Of a stretch of 64,000 nt of DNA, positions 17,417-26,463 are shown one piece after another; the stretch's first letter is position 1, and the number at the start of each line of letters is the position of its first letter. Made by a program: the position numbers and the translations under genes. This stretch comes from Pseudothermotoga thermarum DSM 5069 (GTDB taxonomy: Bacteria > Thermotogota > Thermotogae > Thermotogales > DSM-5069), in the NCBI RefSeq assembly GCF_000217815.1, contig NC_015707.1, positions 1,786,014 through 1,850,013 of the forward strand, written 5' to 3'. Under the pieces are notes generated by a model that was not told where the DNA came from, searched no databases, and worked only from the letters and a program-made list of their open reading frames with translations.

Positions 17417-17430
17417 TCACGGCAAAGCCG

Positions 17431-17451
17431 CCAAAGGTTTTTTACCTTTGG
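17431..17451 (+). terminator. second hairpin behind leuS
   Basis: CCAAAGGT / ACCTTTGG with a five-T loop, right after the main terminator. It lacks a clean U tract, so it may back up termination or form part of an antisense signal. The 17452-17740 stretch that follows shows no gene, RNA or repeat that I recognise. Confidence 0.5.
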
Positions 17452-17745
17452 CCTTTTGGACTAGTCCATTAATACAGTATACGGCAGAAAAAATTTAACA
17501 TTTAGTATTTTTCAAACAACCAACGCGGTATTGTTCATCTTGATCTTCACATTTTGCACATTTTTATAGCAATTCAACGTATCAGTTTAAAATGGCAAGC
17601 TCGCTCAAAAAATCGTTAAGTTTGTTTAACAACCCTTTTTTGAACCTTTCACAAAAGCTTTGCGTCTAAAAAATTGGAAAGTGGATATGACCCCCCACCC
17701 TCCTTTTGAACTATAGATCCAAAAAAGTTCTATACATGTACTTTA

Positions 17746-17771
17746 GGCGACCTTCTGGTCGCCTTTTTGTT
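17746..17771 (+). terminator. orphan rho-independent terminator
   Basis: AGGCGACC / GGTCGCCT with a TTCT loop and a long T tract. No gene lies between it and the leuS terminators 300 bases upstream, so it is either the 3' end of a lost gene or of a small RNA transcribed through 17452-17745. Confidence 0.75.
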
Positions 17772-17786
17772 TTTTTTATTTTCTGC

Positions 17787-17815
17787 TTGACAAAATATCA
17801 AGGTCAGTTTAAGAT
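17787..17815 (+). promoter_or_regulatory. promoter of the decayed ABC locus
   Basis: TTGACA (17787-17792) and TAAGAT (17810-17815) with a 17-base spacer, 29 bases before the start of the permease remnant. The promoter appears intact although the genes behind it are broken. Confidence 0.7.
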
Positions 17816-17843
17816 ATTTTAAAGAGAAAGGGAATATGTCAAA

Positions 17844-18016
17844 ATGTTTGAGGCATTCCTTGCGAATTTTAAAAAAGACTTATTGAATTTAAAAGGTACT
17901 ACTTCAATTCTATCTCTGGGCTTGCAACGATCCTGATATTTTTCTATTTGATCTTCTTTGGTTTGAAAGACGTCGGAGGTTCGATGCCATCGTCTGGTGA
18001 GACGATCAATGTATAA
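17844..18016 (+). pseudogene. ABC-2 type permease remnant
   Basis: Starts with MFEAFLANFKKDLLNLKG in one frame and continues in another with YYFNSISGLATILIFFYLIF and FGLKDVGGSMPSSGETINV before a stop. The two pieces form the N-terminal cytoplasmic segment and first membrane helix of an ABC-2 exporter permease. A frameshift lies near 17900, and the remaining 200 or so residues are absent: the ATPase remnant begins 27 bases after the stop. This is a deletion plus frameshift relic. Confidence 0.75.
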
Positions 18017-18042
18017 TCAAAGCACGCCAAATTTTCGTTTGA

Positions 18043-18913
18043 AAGGACTTTGAAATAGAAAAAGGGGAGATCTTTGCACTTCTTGGACCAAACGGTGCGG
18101 GTAAAACAATTACCATAAAATGCATCTGCGGTTTGATAATCCCAGACGAAGGTGAGATAAAAATAAACGGTTTTGATCTTTATTAAGGAAAGATCGAAAG
18201 CTCTTTCTCAAATAAGCGTTGTTCTTGAGGGAAACAGGAATTTGTATTGGAGAATGACGCTTGTGGAGAACATGATGTACTTTGCCGGGATCAGGGGAAA
18301 GAGACTCAAGAAATCCGAGGCTTTGGAAATACTTGAAAAGCTTGGCATTGCAAACAAAGCCAACGAGATAGTTCACAGGTTATCAAGAGATATGCAACAA
18401 AAGACAGCCATAGCCGTTTGTTTAGCCGCTGGGACGGATATCTTGATACTGGATGAACCAACGTTAGGATTGGACGTAAATTCATCCGTGGAATTTAGAT
18501 CTTTGATAGGTGGGCTTAAAGATTTGGGAAAAACGATACTTTTGTCGACCCACGACATGGCTTTGGTAGAAGCTGTGGCAGACAAGGTTGCAATAATGAG
18601 CAATGGAAGAATAGTTGTCTGTGAGGAGAAAAAGAAACTTTTGAATCTTTTCAGCGCAAGAAGGTACAAAATAAAGGTCATCGAAAATGACCATGTGTTG
18701 GAGAAGTTAAAAGAATTTGGTTTCAACGAATACAAACAGGATGGGAATCTGCTGGAAATCACAGTTGATTTGCAAACATCGAGCGATTTGTACAAAACGA
18801 TAGATTTCTTTAAAGCAAACGGATTGGAGATTGAAAGCGTCGAAAAAGAGTTTGTGAATTTTGAAAAGATATTCATGTCTTTCACAAAAGAGGATTCGTC
18901 TGTCAAAGTTTAG
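18043..18913 (+). pseudogene. ABC-2 transporter ATPase, broken
   Basis: The first frame gives [20 protein letters not shown] with Walker A (GPNGAGKT), ending at a TAA at 18184; one extra T there shifts the rest into the next frame, which continues KERSKALSQISVVLEGNRN through Walker B (DILILDEPTLGLD) and the His switch (LSTHD). The ABC signature is unusual (LSRDMQQK in place of LSGGQ-type). The N-terminal strand before Walker A is also missing and preceded by a stop. The long 3' frame (18173-18913) may be misread as an intact gene, but it lacks Walker A. Confidence 0.8.
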
Positions 18914-19016
18914 CTGGTATCCTATCAGCACGTTTTTCCCACAGTTTTTTGCCCTTCTTTTTTGCTTGCCAGATTTTAGTGCAAGAAATCCGTCAATCGT
19001 GTATGATATAGTATAG
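18900..19016 (+). pseudogene. second ABC permease remnant
   Basis: In the frame overlapping the end of the ATPase relic, LSKFSWYPISTFFPQFFALL looks like the N-terminal segment of a further ABC-2 permease, following a GAGG site. Similarity fades after about 20 residues and a stop comes at 19014. The rest seems deleted and the frr promoter region begins here. Weak evidence because the piece is short. Confidence 0.4.
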
Positions 19017-19056
19017 TCGAAAAAACAATCGACAAAGTTTGAAGGAGGGAAGGGCT

Positions 19057-19614
19057 GTGAAACATCCTCTTGTGAAGTCTGCGGAGGATAAGATGAACAA
19101 AACGGTTGAAAAGATAAGTGAAGAACTTCGAAAGATGAGAACCGGAAGGCCTTCGCCAGCCATCTTAGAAGAAATAAAAGTTGATTATTACGGAGCACCA
19201 ACACCCATCAACCAGCTTGCCACCGTTAGCATTTCAGAGGATCGTGCACTCGTTATAAAACCGTGGGATAAGTCTGTTCTTTCTGCGATTGAAAAGGCGA
19301 TTTTTGCTTCAGACCTTGGTTTAACACCACAGAACGATGGAAATGTTATAAGAATAATTTTTCCAACGCCTACAACCGAACAAAGACAAAAATGGGTTAA
19401 AAAGGCAAAAGAAATCGCTGAGCAAGGTAAAATAGCCATAAGGAATATCAGAAGAGATGTTTTGAAAGAGCTCAAGGACCTTGTGAAAAATGGAAAAATT
19501 TCCGAAGATGACGAAAAAAGGCTTGAAAAGGAAATACAGGATCTGACAGATAAGAAGATAGAAGAGATAGACAAACTTTTTGAGAAGAAGGAAAAGGAGA
19601 TAATGGAAGTGTGA
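19057..19614 (+). CDS. frr: ribosome recycling factor
   Basis: Splits post-termination ribosomes with EF-G. The 185-residue protein starts at GTG 19057 ([19 protein letters not shown]), preceded by GGAGGGAAGGG; an upstream in-frame TTG at 19039 overlaps that site and is rejected. [19 protein letters not shown], the hinge around PTPINQLA and FPTPTTEQR are diagnostic. Its TGA overlaps the GTG of uppS. Confidence 0.96.
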   Translation: MKHPLVKSAEDKMNKTVEKISEELRKMRTGRPSPAILEEIKVDYYGAPTPINQLATVSISEDRALVIKPWDKSVLSAIEKAIFASDLGLTPQNDGNVIRIIFPTPTTEQRQKWVKKAKEIAEQGKIAIRNIRRDVLKELKDLVKNGKISEDDEKRLEKEIQDLTDKKIEEIDKLFEKKEKEIMEV

Positions 19615-20312
19615 AACCTTTACATGTTGGAATCATAATGGATGGAAACGGTAGATGGGCGCAAAAAAGAGGATTGCCGAGAATCGAGGGTCACAGGCGA
19701 GGTGCCTTGAAGGCTGAGCGCGTGGTTGAATGGGCTGCACAGGAAGGCATAAAATACCTTACGCTTTATGCTTTTTCGACGGAGAATTGGAAAAGACCGA
19801 AAGAGGAAGTTGAATATCTTTTCTCTTTGCTCGCAAAGTTGCTTAGGAAAAAATTCAATAAATTGATGAAAAACGGCGTAAGACTTAGGTTTGCTGGAAG
19901 AATTCATCAACTTCCAAAAGAGATTTACGAACTTTGTCTTGAATTCGAGGAAAAAACAAAAAACAATTCGATGATTCAGGTCATCCTTGCTTTGAATTAC
20001 GGCGGAAGAGCAGAACTTGTTGATGCTTTCAACAAAGCGATTGAAAGTGGTGTTCAAAAGCTTGACGAATCCACTTTGAGGAACTTTTTGTACCTACCCG
20101 ATGTTCCCGATCCTGACCTTGTAATAAGAACTTCTGGGGAAAAAAGGCTAAGCAACTTTTTGATCTGGCAAATTGCTTACAGCGAACTGTACTTTACCAA
20201 AAAACTTTGGCCGGATTTTTCGAGAGAAGATTTCAAAAAAGCCTTGGAAGATTTTGAAAAAAGGCAAAGAAGATTCGGGGGATTGGTATGTCCGAAACAA
20301 GAACAAGGGTGA
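19611..20312 (+). CDS. uppS: isoprenyl (undecaprenyl) diphosphate synthase
   Basis: Makes the long-chain cis-prenyl diphosphate that carries cell-wall precursors. 233 residues with the catalytic [12 protein letters not shown] near residue 10, [15 protein letters not shown], and [20 protein letters not shown] near 180. GTG start overlapping frr; the 3' end overlaps cdsA by 25 bases. frr-uppS-cdsA is a conserved bacterial order. Confidence 0.95.
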   Translation: MKPLHVGIIMDGNGRWAQKRGLPRIEGHRRGALKAERVVEWAAQEGIKYLTLYAFSTENWKRPKEEVEYLFSLLAKLLRKKFNKLMKNGVRLRFAGRIHQLPKEIYELCLEFEEKTKNNSMIQVILALNYGGRAELVDAFNKAIESGVQKLDESTLRNFLYLPDVPDPDLVIRTSGEKRLSNFLIWQIAYSELYFTKKLWPDFSREDFKKALEDFEKRQRRFGGLVCPKQEQG

Positions 20313-21103
20313 TAACCGCTTTCATCGTCGCACCATTTGTCGTAGCATGCTTTGTGAGCTATAAAAGTTTGATCGGTCTGGTGAGCGCGGTTGTTCTGCT
20401 TGCATCGTACGAACTTTTGAGTATGAGTACTTCGAGTGATAAGAACAAATATTTGATCCACGTTGGGGTGATTTTGAACGTTGCTTTTGTGGTTCTCTAT
20501 GGTTTTAGCAAAGCCGAGAATGGCTTACTTTATCTTTCTTTGATGTTCATAGCCAGCGCAATCTTTTTGGTGATTTTTGTAGAAGAAATCCCACAAGTGT
20601 GGAATGCTGTTCTTGGTACGATTTTGTCCTTAATCTACGTTGCCGGCTGTCTTTCTTTTTTCTTTCCAATCTATTTGAAATTTGGTTGGGCAAACGCCTT
20701 ACTCACTTTGACTGCAGTATGGCTTTACGATACCGGAGCTTACTTTGTTGGTATAAAGTTTGGTAAAACGAAGATTTCCAAAAAGTTCAGTCCAAACAAA
20801 AGTTTAGAAGGGATAATCGGTGGTTTTCTATCTTGTCTTGCCTTTTCGATTGTTTACAAAGCCTTTTTTGAATGGCTTTTCGATGCGCAGGTTATGCCTT
20901 ACGCTTCTTTGCCCATTTTTTCCGCTGTTGTTTCTGTTTTCGACACCTTTGGTGATATATTTGAATCTGCTTTGAAAAGGTATTTCAACAAAAAAGATTC
21001 AGGAGTTGTTTTACCTGGTCATGGTGGCATGCTGGATAGAATAGACGGTTTGCTTTTTGTAACCCCAGTTACTTACATCCTTCTAACTTACGGGATACTG
21101 TGA
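20288..21103 (+). CDS. cdsA: phosphatidate cytidylyltransferase
   Basis: Makes CDP-diacylglycerol for phospholipid synthesis. 271 residues with about eight membrane helices and the C-terminal family signature spread over SALKRYFNKKDSGVVLPGHG and MLDRIDG. The start lies inside uppS. alaS follows after 11 bases. Confidence 0.94.
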   Translation: MSETRTRVITAFIVAPFVVACFVSYKSLIGLVSAVVLLASYELLSMSTSSDKNKYLIHVGVILNVAFVVLYGFSKAENGLLYLSLMFIASAIFLVIFVEEIPQVWNAVLGTILSLIYVAGCLSFFFPIYLKFGWANALLTLTAVWLYDTGAYFVGIKFGKTKISKKFSPNKSLEGIIGGFLSCLAFSIVYKAFFEWLFDAQVMPYASLPIFSAVVSVFDTFGDIFESALKRYFNKKDSGVVLPGHGGMLDRIDGLLFVTPVTYILLTYGIL

Positions 21104-21114
21104 GGTGGTAAGAG

Positions 21115-23706
21115 GTGACAGGTAACGAAATAAGAAAACAGTTTCTCGCTTTTTTTGAATCAAAAGGTCACAAAGTTCTTCCAAGTGCATCCCTGATACC
21201 GGATGATCCACAGCTTTTGTTCACGGTTGCAGGAATGGTGCCGTTCAAACCGATCTTTTGGGGAAAGGTTGAGCCTGTCTACACAAGGGTTGCAACGTGC
21301 CAAAAGTGTCTAAGGACCAACGACATAGAAAACGTGGGAAGAACACCAAGGCATCACACTTTTTTTGAAATGCTTGGAAACTTTTCCTTTGGCGATTATT
21401 TCAAAAAAGAGGCAATTTTGTGGGCTTGGGAGTTTGTGACGAAGGTCTTGAAACTTCCAGAAGAAAAACTTTGGGTGACGATTTACAAAGATGACGATGA
21501 GGCTTTCATGATATGGAGAGATCTTGTAGGTGTTCCTGAGAAAAAGATAATTCGCATGGGTAAAGATACCAACTTCTGGGGTCCGGCAGGTCCGACAGGT
21601 CCGTGTGGTCCCTGTTCAGAAATTCATTACGATACAGGTGCTGCAGATGAACGCGGTGAAGAAGAAAGCACACCTGCCACCGACGATAAAAGATTTCTCG
21701 AAATATGGAACCTTGTTTTCACTGAATTTTACCAAGATGAGGAAGGCAAGCTTCACCCACTTCCGAAAAAGAACATAGATACCGGTGCTGGTTTGGAAAG
21801 GGTCACAGCGGTTGTTCAAGGTGTTTCAAGTAACTTTGAAACAGATCTTTTTGCACCAATAATGTCTAGGATTGAGGAAATCTCAGGTGTTAAATACAAG
21901 CAAGACCCGCAGAAAGATATTTCCATGCGCGTTATAGCCGACCATTCGCGAGCTGTGAGTTTTTTGATAGCCGATGGTGTTTTCCCGTCGAACGAGGAAA
22001 GAGGGTATGTGCTTAGAAGAATCCTACGCAGAGCAGTGAGACATGGGGTTTTGCTTGGGTTGGAAAAAACGTTTTTGTATTTGGTGAACGATGCTGTTAT
22101 CGAAGCCATGAAGGACGTTTATCCGGAGCTGGCAGAAAGAAGGCAACTCATCTTGGAGGTTACAAAAGCTGAGGAAGAAAGATTTTTCAAAACGATAGTT
22201 CAAGGCAGCGAACTTTTAAAAGAGATTATTGCGAAATCCAAAGATGTTATATCCGGTGAAGATCTTTTCAGATTATACGATACCTACGGCTTTCCACCTG
22301 ACATAGTCATCGACGTTGCGAAGGAAAAAGGTTTGAAAGTCGATTTGGAAGGCTTTGAAAAGTTGATGCAAGCTCAAAGAGAAAGGGCACGTGAAGCCAG
22401 AGGAGAAGTTGCTTACGCTAAAAAGACTGTCTTTGAAGATCTTGCCAAAACCATTCAGACAAAGTTTTTGGGTTATGAAAAATTTGAATGTCAAGCCAAA
22501 GTTGTTGCGATGGATCCACCGGTGGCCAGTGAAGAGCAAAAGGCGGAAGTTGTTTTTGATCAAACGGTTTTCTACGCTGAAAAAGGTGGACAAGTTAGCG
22601 ACACTGGTGTGATAGTTTGGCAAGATGGTCAAGCCGAGGTTGAGTACGTTTATGTGCCAGTTGAAGGAGTTGTTTCCCATGTCGTAACGGTTAAAAAAGG
22701 CACTTTGAAACCAGATTTGGTTTGCACCTTGAAAATCGATGTTGAAAGAAGACTTGATACGATGAGAAATCACACCGCAACGCATTTGCTACATGCAGCT
22801 TTGAGAAAGGTTTTGGGAACGCACGTAAGACAGTTCGGTTCCTTGGTGGCACCAGATAGATTAAGGTTTGATTTTACACACTATCAAGCATTAAAAGAGG
22901 AAGAATTGCAACAAGTGGAAAATCTAGTGAACGAAGCCATCATGAATGCAATACCGGTTATAGTCGAAGAAAAACCTTTCAAAGAAGCCGTTGCAGAAGG
23001 TGCCATAGCGCTTTTCGGTGAGAAATACGGAGAATTTGTGCGAGTTGTGAAAGTTCCAAATTTCAGTGAAGAGCTTTGTGGAGGTACTCATGTTTCGAAC
23101 ACTGGAAACATAGGTTTGTTCAAAATAGTTTCTGAAAGTGCTATATCCGCAGGTGTTAGAAGGATAGAGGCTGTCACTGGAAGGAAGGCCTTGGAGTATT
23201 TGAGAAGTAAAGAATTCGTCGTTAAAGAACTTACAAAGATCTTGGGATGTTCAGAGCAGGAAATTTTGCAAAGGGTTTCACAGATTTTGGAAAAGCAACA
23301 AGAACTTTCCAAACAGCTTGAACAACTAAAAGAAAAACTTTTGTCGATGCAAGTTAAAGCCTTGGTAGGAGAAAAGATTTTGAACATCGAACTTTTCCAC
23401 ACTGTTTTCCAAAATGTCGAGCCGAACACCCTGAGAAATCTTTCAGACGTTGCCATAGGTGGAAAGTCAAATTCGATTGTGGCTTTGTTCTCGACAGATG
23501 GAGAAAAGGTCAACTGCGTTATCAGGGTTTCATCTGATCTGACAAGTCGTGTAAAAGCAGGAGAGCTTGCAAAGATCGTTGCGGCAACTCTTGGGGGTGG
23601 CGGTGGCGGCAGACCTGACATGGCCCAGGCAGGTGGTAAAGATCTTTCCAAGATAGCAGAAGCAGTCAAAGCATTGAAGGAATATTTGACGAAAATGCAA
23701 GGTTGA
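21115..23706 (+). CDS. alaS: alanyl-tRNA synthetase
   Basis: Class II synthetase of 863 residues: aminoacylation core (GMVPFKPIFWG; MLGNFSFGDYFK), tRNA-recognition part, editing domain with the zinc ligands HTATHLLHAAL and CGGTHVSNTG, and the C-Ala domain with GGGGGGRPDMAQAGG at the end. GTG start with GAGGTGG upstream. Last gene of the frr-uppS-cdsA-alaS run, followed by a strong terminator. Confidence 0.97.
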   Translation: MTGNEIRKQFLAFFESKGHKVLPSASLIPDDPQLLFTVAGMVPFKPIFWGKVEPVYTRVATCQKCLRTNDIENVGRTPRHHTFFEMLGNFSFGDYFKKEAILWAWEFVTKVLKLPEEKLWVTIYKDDDEAFMIWRDLVGVPEKKIIRMGKDTNFWGPAGPTGPCGPCSEIHYDTGAADERGEEESTPATDDKRFLEIWNLVFTEFYQDEEGKLHPLPKKNIDTGAGLERVTAVVQGVSSNFETDLFAPIMSRIEEISGVKYKQDPQKDISMRVIADHSRAVSFLIADGVFPSNEERGYVLRRILRRAVRHGVLLGLEKTFLYLVNDAVIEAMKDVYPELAERRQLILEVTKAEEERFFKTIVQGSELLKEIIAKSKDVISGEDLFRLYDTYGFPPDIVIDVAKEKGLKVDLEGFEKLMQAQRERAREARGEVAYAKKTVFEDLAKTIQTKFLGYEKFECQAKVVAMDPPVASEEQKAEVVFDQTVFYAEKGGQVSDTGVIVWQDGQAEVEYVYVPVEGVVSHVVTVKKGTLKPDLVCTLKIDVERRLDTMRNHTATHLLHAALRKVLGTHVRQFGSLVAPDRLRFDFTHYQALKEEELQQVENLVNEAIMNAIPVIVEEKPFKEAVAEGAIALFGEKYGEFVRVVKVPNFSEELCGGTHVSNTGNIGLFKIVSESAISAGVRRIEAVTGRKALEYLRSKEFVVKELTKILGCSEQEILQRVSQILEKQQELSKQLEQLKEKLLSMQVKALVGEKILNIELFHTVFQNVEPNTLRNLSDVAIGGKSNSIVALFSTDGEKVNCVIRVSSDLTSRVKAGELAKIVAATLGGGGGGRPDMAQAGGKDLSKIAEAVKALKEYLTKMQG

Positions 23707-23721
23707 CGAAAATTTAACATC

Positions 23722-23757
23722 AATACCGCCGGCTAGCGTATGCCGGCGGTATTTTTT
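23722..23757 (+). terminator. rho-independent terminator of alaS
   Basis: A 12-base stem (AATACCGCCGGC with its complement) and an eight-base loop, followed by TTTTATTTC, 16 bases after the alaS stop. Confidence 0.88.
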
Positions 23758-23783
23758 ATTTCATTTTATTTCACTTGACTGAG

Positions 23784-23813
23784 TTGCCACATATATGGTA
23801 TAGATGCTATAAT
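23784..23813 (+). promoter_or_regulatory. promoter of the family 5 ABC operon
   Basis: TTGCCA (23784-23789) and TATAAT (23808-23813), 18-base spacer. Transcription would begin around 23820, only about 20 bases before the first usable start codon, so there is little or no leader. Confidence 0.65.
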
Positions 23814-23841
23814 TATATTATTCTTCAAAAAATGGTTAGTA

Positions 23842-25410
23842 GTGTTGCTGTGGTTGCTGGGCATCGTTGTGGTGCTGGCTAGTGAACTCACGATGATACT
23901 ATCGGTAACAGGTCCACATCCGAGGAATTTCAACCCTTATCTCTCAACAGGTCCTGGTCCTAACTATGCTGCAGCCGGCTTCATTTACGAAACATTGTAT
24001 TATGTCAACAATTACACAGGTGATCTTGTTCCATGGCTTGCGACGAACTATAAGTGGAGTGAAGATTTCAAAACTTTGACATTGGAAATTAGGCAGAATG
24101 TCAAATGGTCGGATGGAACACCATTCTCAGTAGATGATGTTGTTTTCACCTTTGAAATGTTGAAAAAATTTCCAGCCTTGGACGTCACAGGTGTTTGGCG
24201 AGCAGGTTTGACAACTGTGGAAAAAGTCGACAACAAGACGGTAAAATTTGTCCTTTCCGATGTTAACACATTGTTCTTGTACAACTTGTTCGGTGTTTAC
24301 ATCGTTCCAAAGCATATTTGGGAAAAAATTGAAGATCCTTCAAAGTTCGCAAATGAGGAACCAGTTGGAACTGGCGCGTATCTTTTGGAAAGCTTTACAC
24401 CCCAGGTTTTTGTCTTGAGAAAAAATCCCAATTATTGGCAAGCTGAAAAAATTAAAGTTGAAAGAATCAGAGTTCCTGCTTTCAGTGGAAATGAATCAGC
24501 TCAGCTTGCAGTCGCCAATGGTGAAATCGATTGGGCTGGTATAAATTATCCTCGTATTGAAAAAATTCCAAATCCAGATATAAAATTCTGGTTCGTTGGT
24601 GGTAACCCTGTTTTTGTGTTCTTCAACCTCGAAAGAGAACCATTCAATGATCCAAGGTTCAGAAAAGCAATAGCGTATGCTATTGATACAGATCAGTTGA
24701 TCAAGATAGCTATGACAAATTATGCCGTTAAGATAAATCCAGTTGGGATCAAAGATGGTTACTCATATTTAATCGATGAAAAGCTCAAAAGCAAATGGTG
24801 GTCTTACAATCCTCAAGAAGTTGCGAAAATACTTGAGCAAATTGGATACAGGAAGGGTAAAGATGGTATTTATGAAAGGGATGGAAAGAAATTATCCTAC
24901 GAAATTATAGTACCAGCTGGTTGGACGGACTGGATTGCCGTTTGTGAACTTATTTCCCAGCAGCTCAAAAAGATCGGTGTAGAATTCAAAACCACTCCTG
25001 TTGATTTTGGCCAATATCTTGATATGATCAGAAATAAAAATTACGACGTAGCTTTAAGCTGGGCAAATTATGGTGCAAACCCATACATCTTTTACGACAA
25101 CTTTATGAATTCTTCGAATGCTTATAGGGGCAGCAACAGAGGCGGATGGATCGATAAGGAAACAGATGAATTACTCGCTAAGATAAAACTTACAGACGAC
25201 CTTGAAACAAGGAAAGTCATAATGAGCCGACTGCAGGAAATAATTCTCGATAACGTTCCAGCCGTACCTTTGTTCTACAATCCTGTTTGGTTTATCTACT
25301 CTGAAAAGAATTTCACAGGATGGCCCAACGAAAATAATCCATTTGTAGAACCAAGAACAACCGGAATGGATAAGATATATATTATCATGAGATTAACCCC
25401 GAAGAAATGA
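23842..25410 (+). CDS. ABC transporter family 5 substrate-binding protein
   Basis: 522 residues of an oligopeptide/oligosaccharide-binding protein: LTMILSVTGPHPRNFNPY, FIYETLYYVN, the family 5 VKWSDGTPFSVDDVVFTFE block and the DPRFRKAIAYAID segment. In Thermotogales many such proteins bind oligosaccharides, so peptide specificity should not be assumed. The GTG at 23842 has no ribosome binding site and gives a signal peptide (MLLWLLGIVVVLASEL) without basic residues; the frame is open upstream as FFKKWLVV, which would supply the missing basic residues but has no standard start codon. The original 5' end may have been lost. Confidence 0.88.
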   Translation: MLLWLLGIVVVLASELTMILSVTGPHPRNFNPYLSTGPGPNYAAAGFIYETLYYVNNYTGDLVPWLATNYKWSEDFKTLTLEIRQNVKWSDGTPFSVDDVVFTFEMLKKFPALDVTGVWRAGLTTVEKVDNKTVKFVLSDVNTLFLYNLFGVYIVPKHIWEKIEDPSKFANEEPVGTGAYLLESFTPQVFVLRKNPNYWQAEKIKVERIRVPAFSGNESAQLAVANGEIDWAGINYPRIEKIPNPDIKFWFVGGNPVFVFFNLEREPFNDPRFRKAIAYAIDTDQLIKIAMTNYAVKINPVGIKDGYSYLIDEKLKSKWWSYNPQEVAKILEQIGYRKGKDGIYERDGKKLSYEIIVPAGWTDWIAVCELISQQLKKIGVEFKTTPVDFGQYLDMIRNKNYDVALSWANYGANPYIFYDNFMNSSNAYRGSNRGGWIDKETDELLAKIKLTDDLETRKVIMSRLQEIILDNVPAVPLFYNPVWFIYSEKNFTGWPNENNPFVEPRTTGMDKIYIIMRLTPKK

Positions 25411-25430
25411 TTGTTAATTTCTCTCTCGTC

Positions 25431-25456
25431 ACCCTCAGCCCGCGTGGGCTGAGGGT
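25431..25456 (+). other. intercistronic stem-loop behind the binding-protein gene
   Basis: Perfect 11-base stem (ACCCTCAGCCC with its complement) and GCGT loop, followed by only TTT and then the permease's GGGGAGG site. Such structures commonly stabilise the upstream binding-protein mRNA and partly terminate, giving more binding protein than permease. Confidence 0.7.
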
Positions 25457-25476
25457 TTAACAAGGGGAGGATTGTT

Positions 25477-26445
25477 GTGAAATATTTCCTTCAAAGGATG
25501 TTGTTCTACCTTTTTACATTGTTTGTGGCTGTTACGTTAAACTTCTTAATCCCAAGGTTGATGCCAGGTGATCCCGCTGAAAGAATCCTTTCAAGATATG
25601 AAGCTGATCCAAATGCCATTGCAGCTATGAAAATAGCCCTAGGAATAGAGACTGATAAGCCTTTGCTCAAGCAGTATTTTGAATACCTGAAAAACACTTT
25701 CACTGGAAATTTTGGAATCTCTTACGTTTATTACCCTATCAAGGTGGAAAAAGTGATATCAACTGCTTTACCTTGGACCATAGGTCTTGTTGGTATATCA
25801 ACGATAATAAGCTTCATAATAGGCACTTTTCTTGGCGTTTACGCAGGTTGGAATCGTGAAAAAGTTTCTGGAATAAGTCTTTTAATGATCTCAATACTTT
25901 TGAGATCTATACCGTATTTTTGGCTAGCCATGCTTATGGTGTACGTTTTTGGCTTTAAGCTAAAATGGTTTCCAATCTCAGGAGCTTATTCAACAAGGCA
26001 AATCTTGGAAGGATTTCAGTTCCTAAGGAATGTACTTTATCATGGTTTTTTACCAAGTATAACACTAATCATAGCCTCCTTAGGTGGTTGGATACTCACG
26101 ATGAGAAACAATATGGTTGCAGTCCTTTCAGAAGATTTTGTACTCCTTGCCGAAGCTAAAGGTTTGAAGAAAAGGGATATCCTCTTCAGATATGCCGCTA
26201 GAAATGCCATATTGCCAAGCTTCACGGCTTTCGGTTTATCTTTAGGTTTTGTGGTTAGTGGTGCACTTTTGACAGAAATAGTTTTCTCCTATCCTGGAAT
26301 AGGATTCACTTTGTACAGAGCTGTTATAAGCCAAGATTACCCGTTGATTCAAGCGCTTTTTTTGATAATTTCCGTAGCAGTTTTAACTGCAAACTTAGTG
26401 GTTGACCTTACGTACGGTTTCCTTGATCCAAGAGTAAGGGTATAA
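25477..26445 (+). CDS. DppB/OppB-type ABC permease
   Basis: 322 residues, six predicted membrane helices, N-terminal QRMLFYLFTLFVAVTLNFLI and PRLMPGDPAE typical of the family, and the cytoplasmic EAA-like loop AKGLKKRDILFRYAARNAIL. GTG start with GGGGAGG upstream. Forms a heterodimeric channel with the next gene product. Confidence 0.92.
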   Translation: MKYFLQRMLFYLFTLFVAVTLNFLIPRLMPGDPAERILSRYEADPNAIAAMKIALGIETDKPLLKQYFEYLKNTFTGNFGISYVYYPIKVEKVISTALPWTIGLVGISTIISFIIGTFLGVYAGWNREKVSGISLLMISILLRSIPYFWLAMLMVYVFGFKLKWFPISGAYSTRQILEGFQFLRNVLYHGFLPSITLIIASLGGWILTMRNNMVAVLSEDFVLLAEAKGLKKRDILFRYAARNAILPSFTAFGLSLGFVVSGALLTEIVFSYPGIGFTLYRAVISQDYPLIQALFLIISVAVLTANLVVDLTYGFLDPRVRV

Positions 26446-26463
26446 CTTGGAGGGTAAATAGTT

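Noticed and set aside
18173-18913. A complete-looking ABC ATPase gene
   Set aside because: The frame lacks Walker A, which lies upstream in another frame behind a stop, so it is part of a pseudogene.
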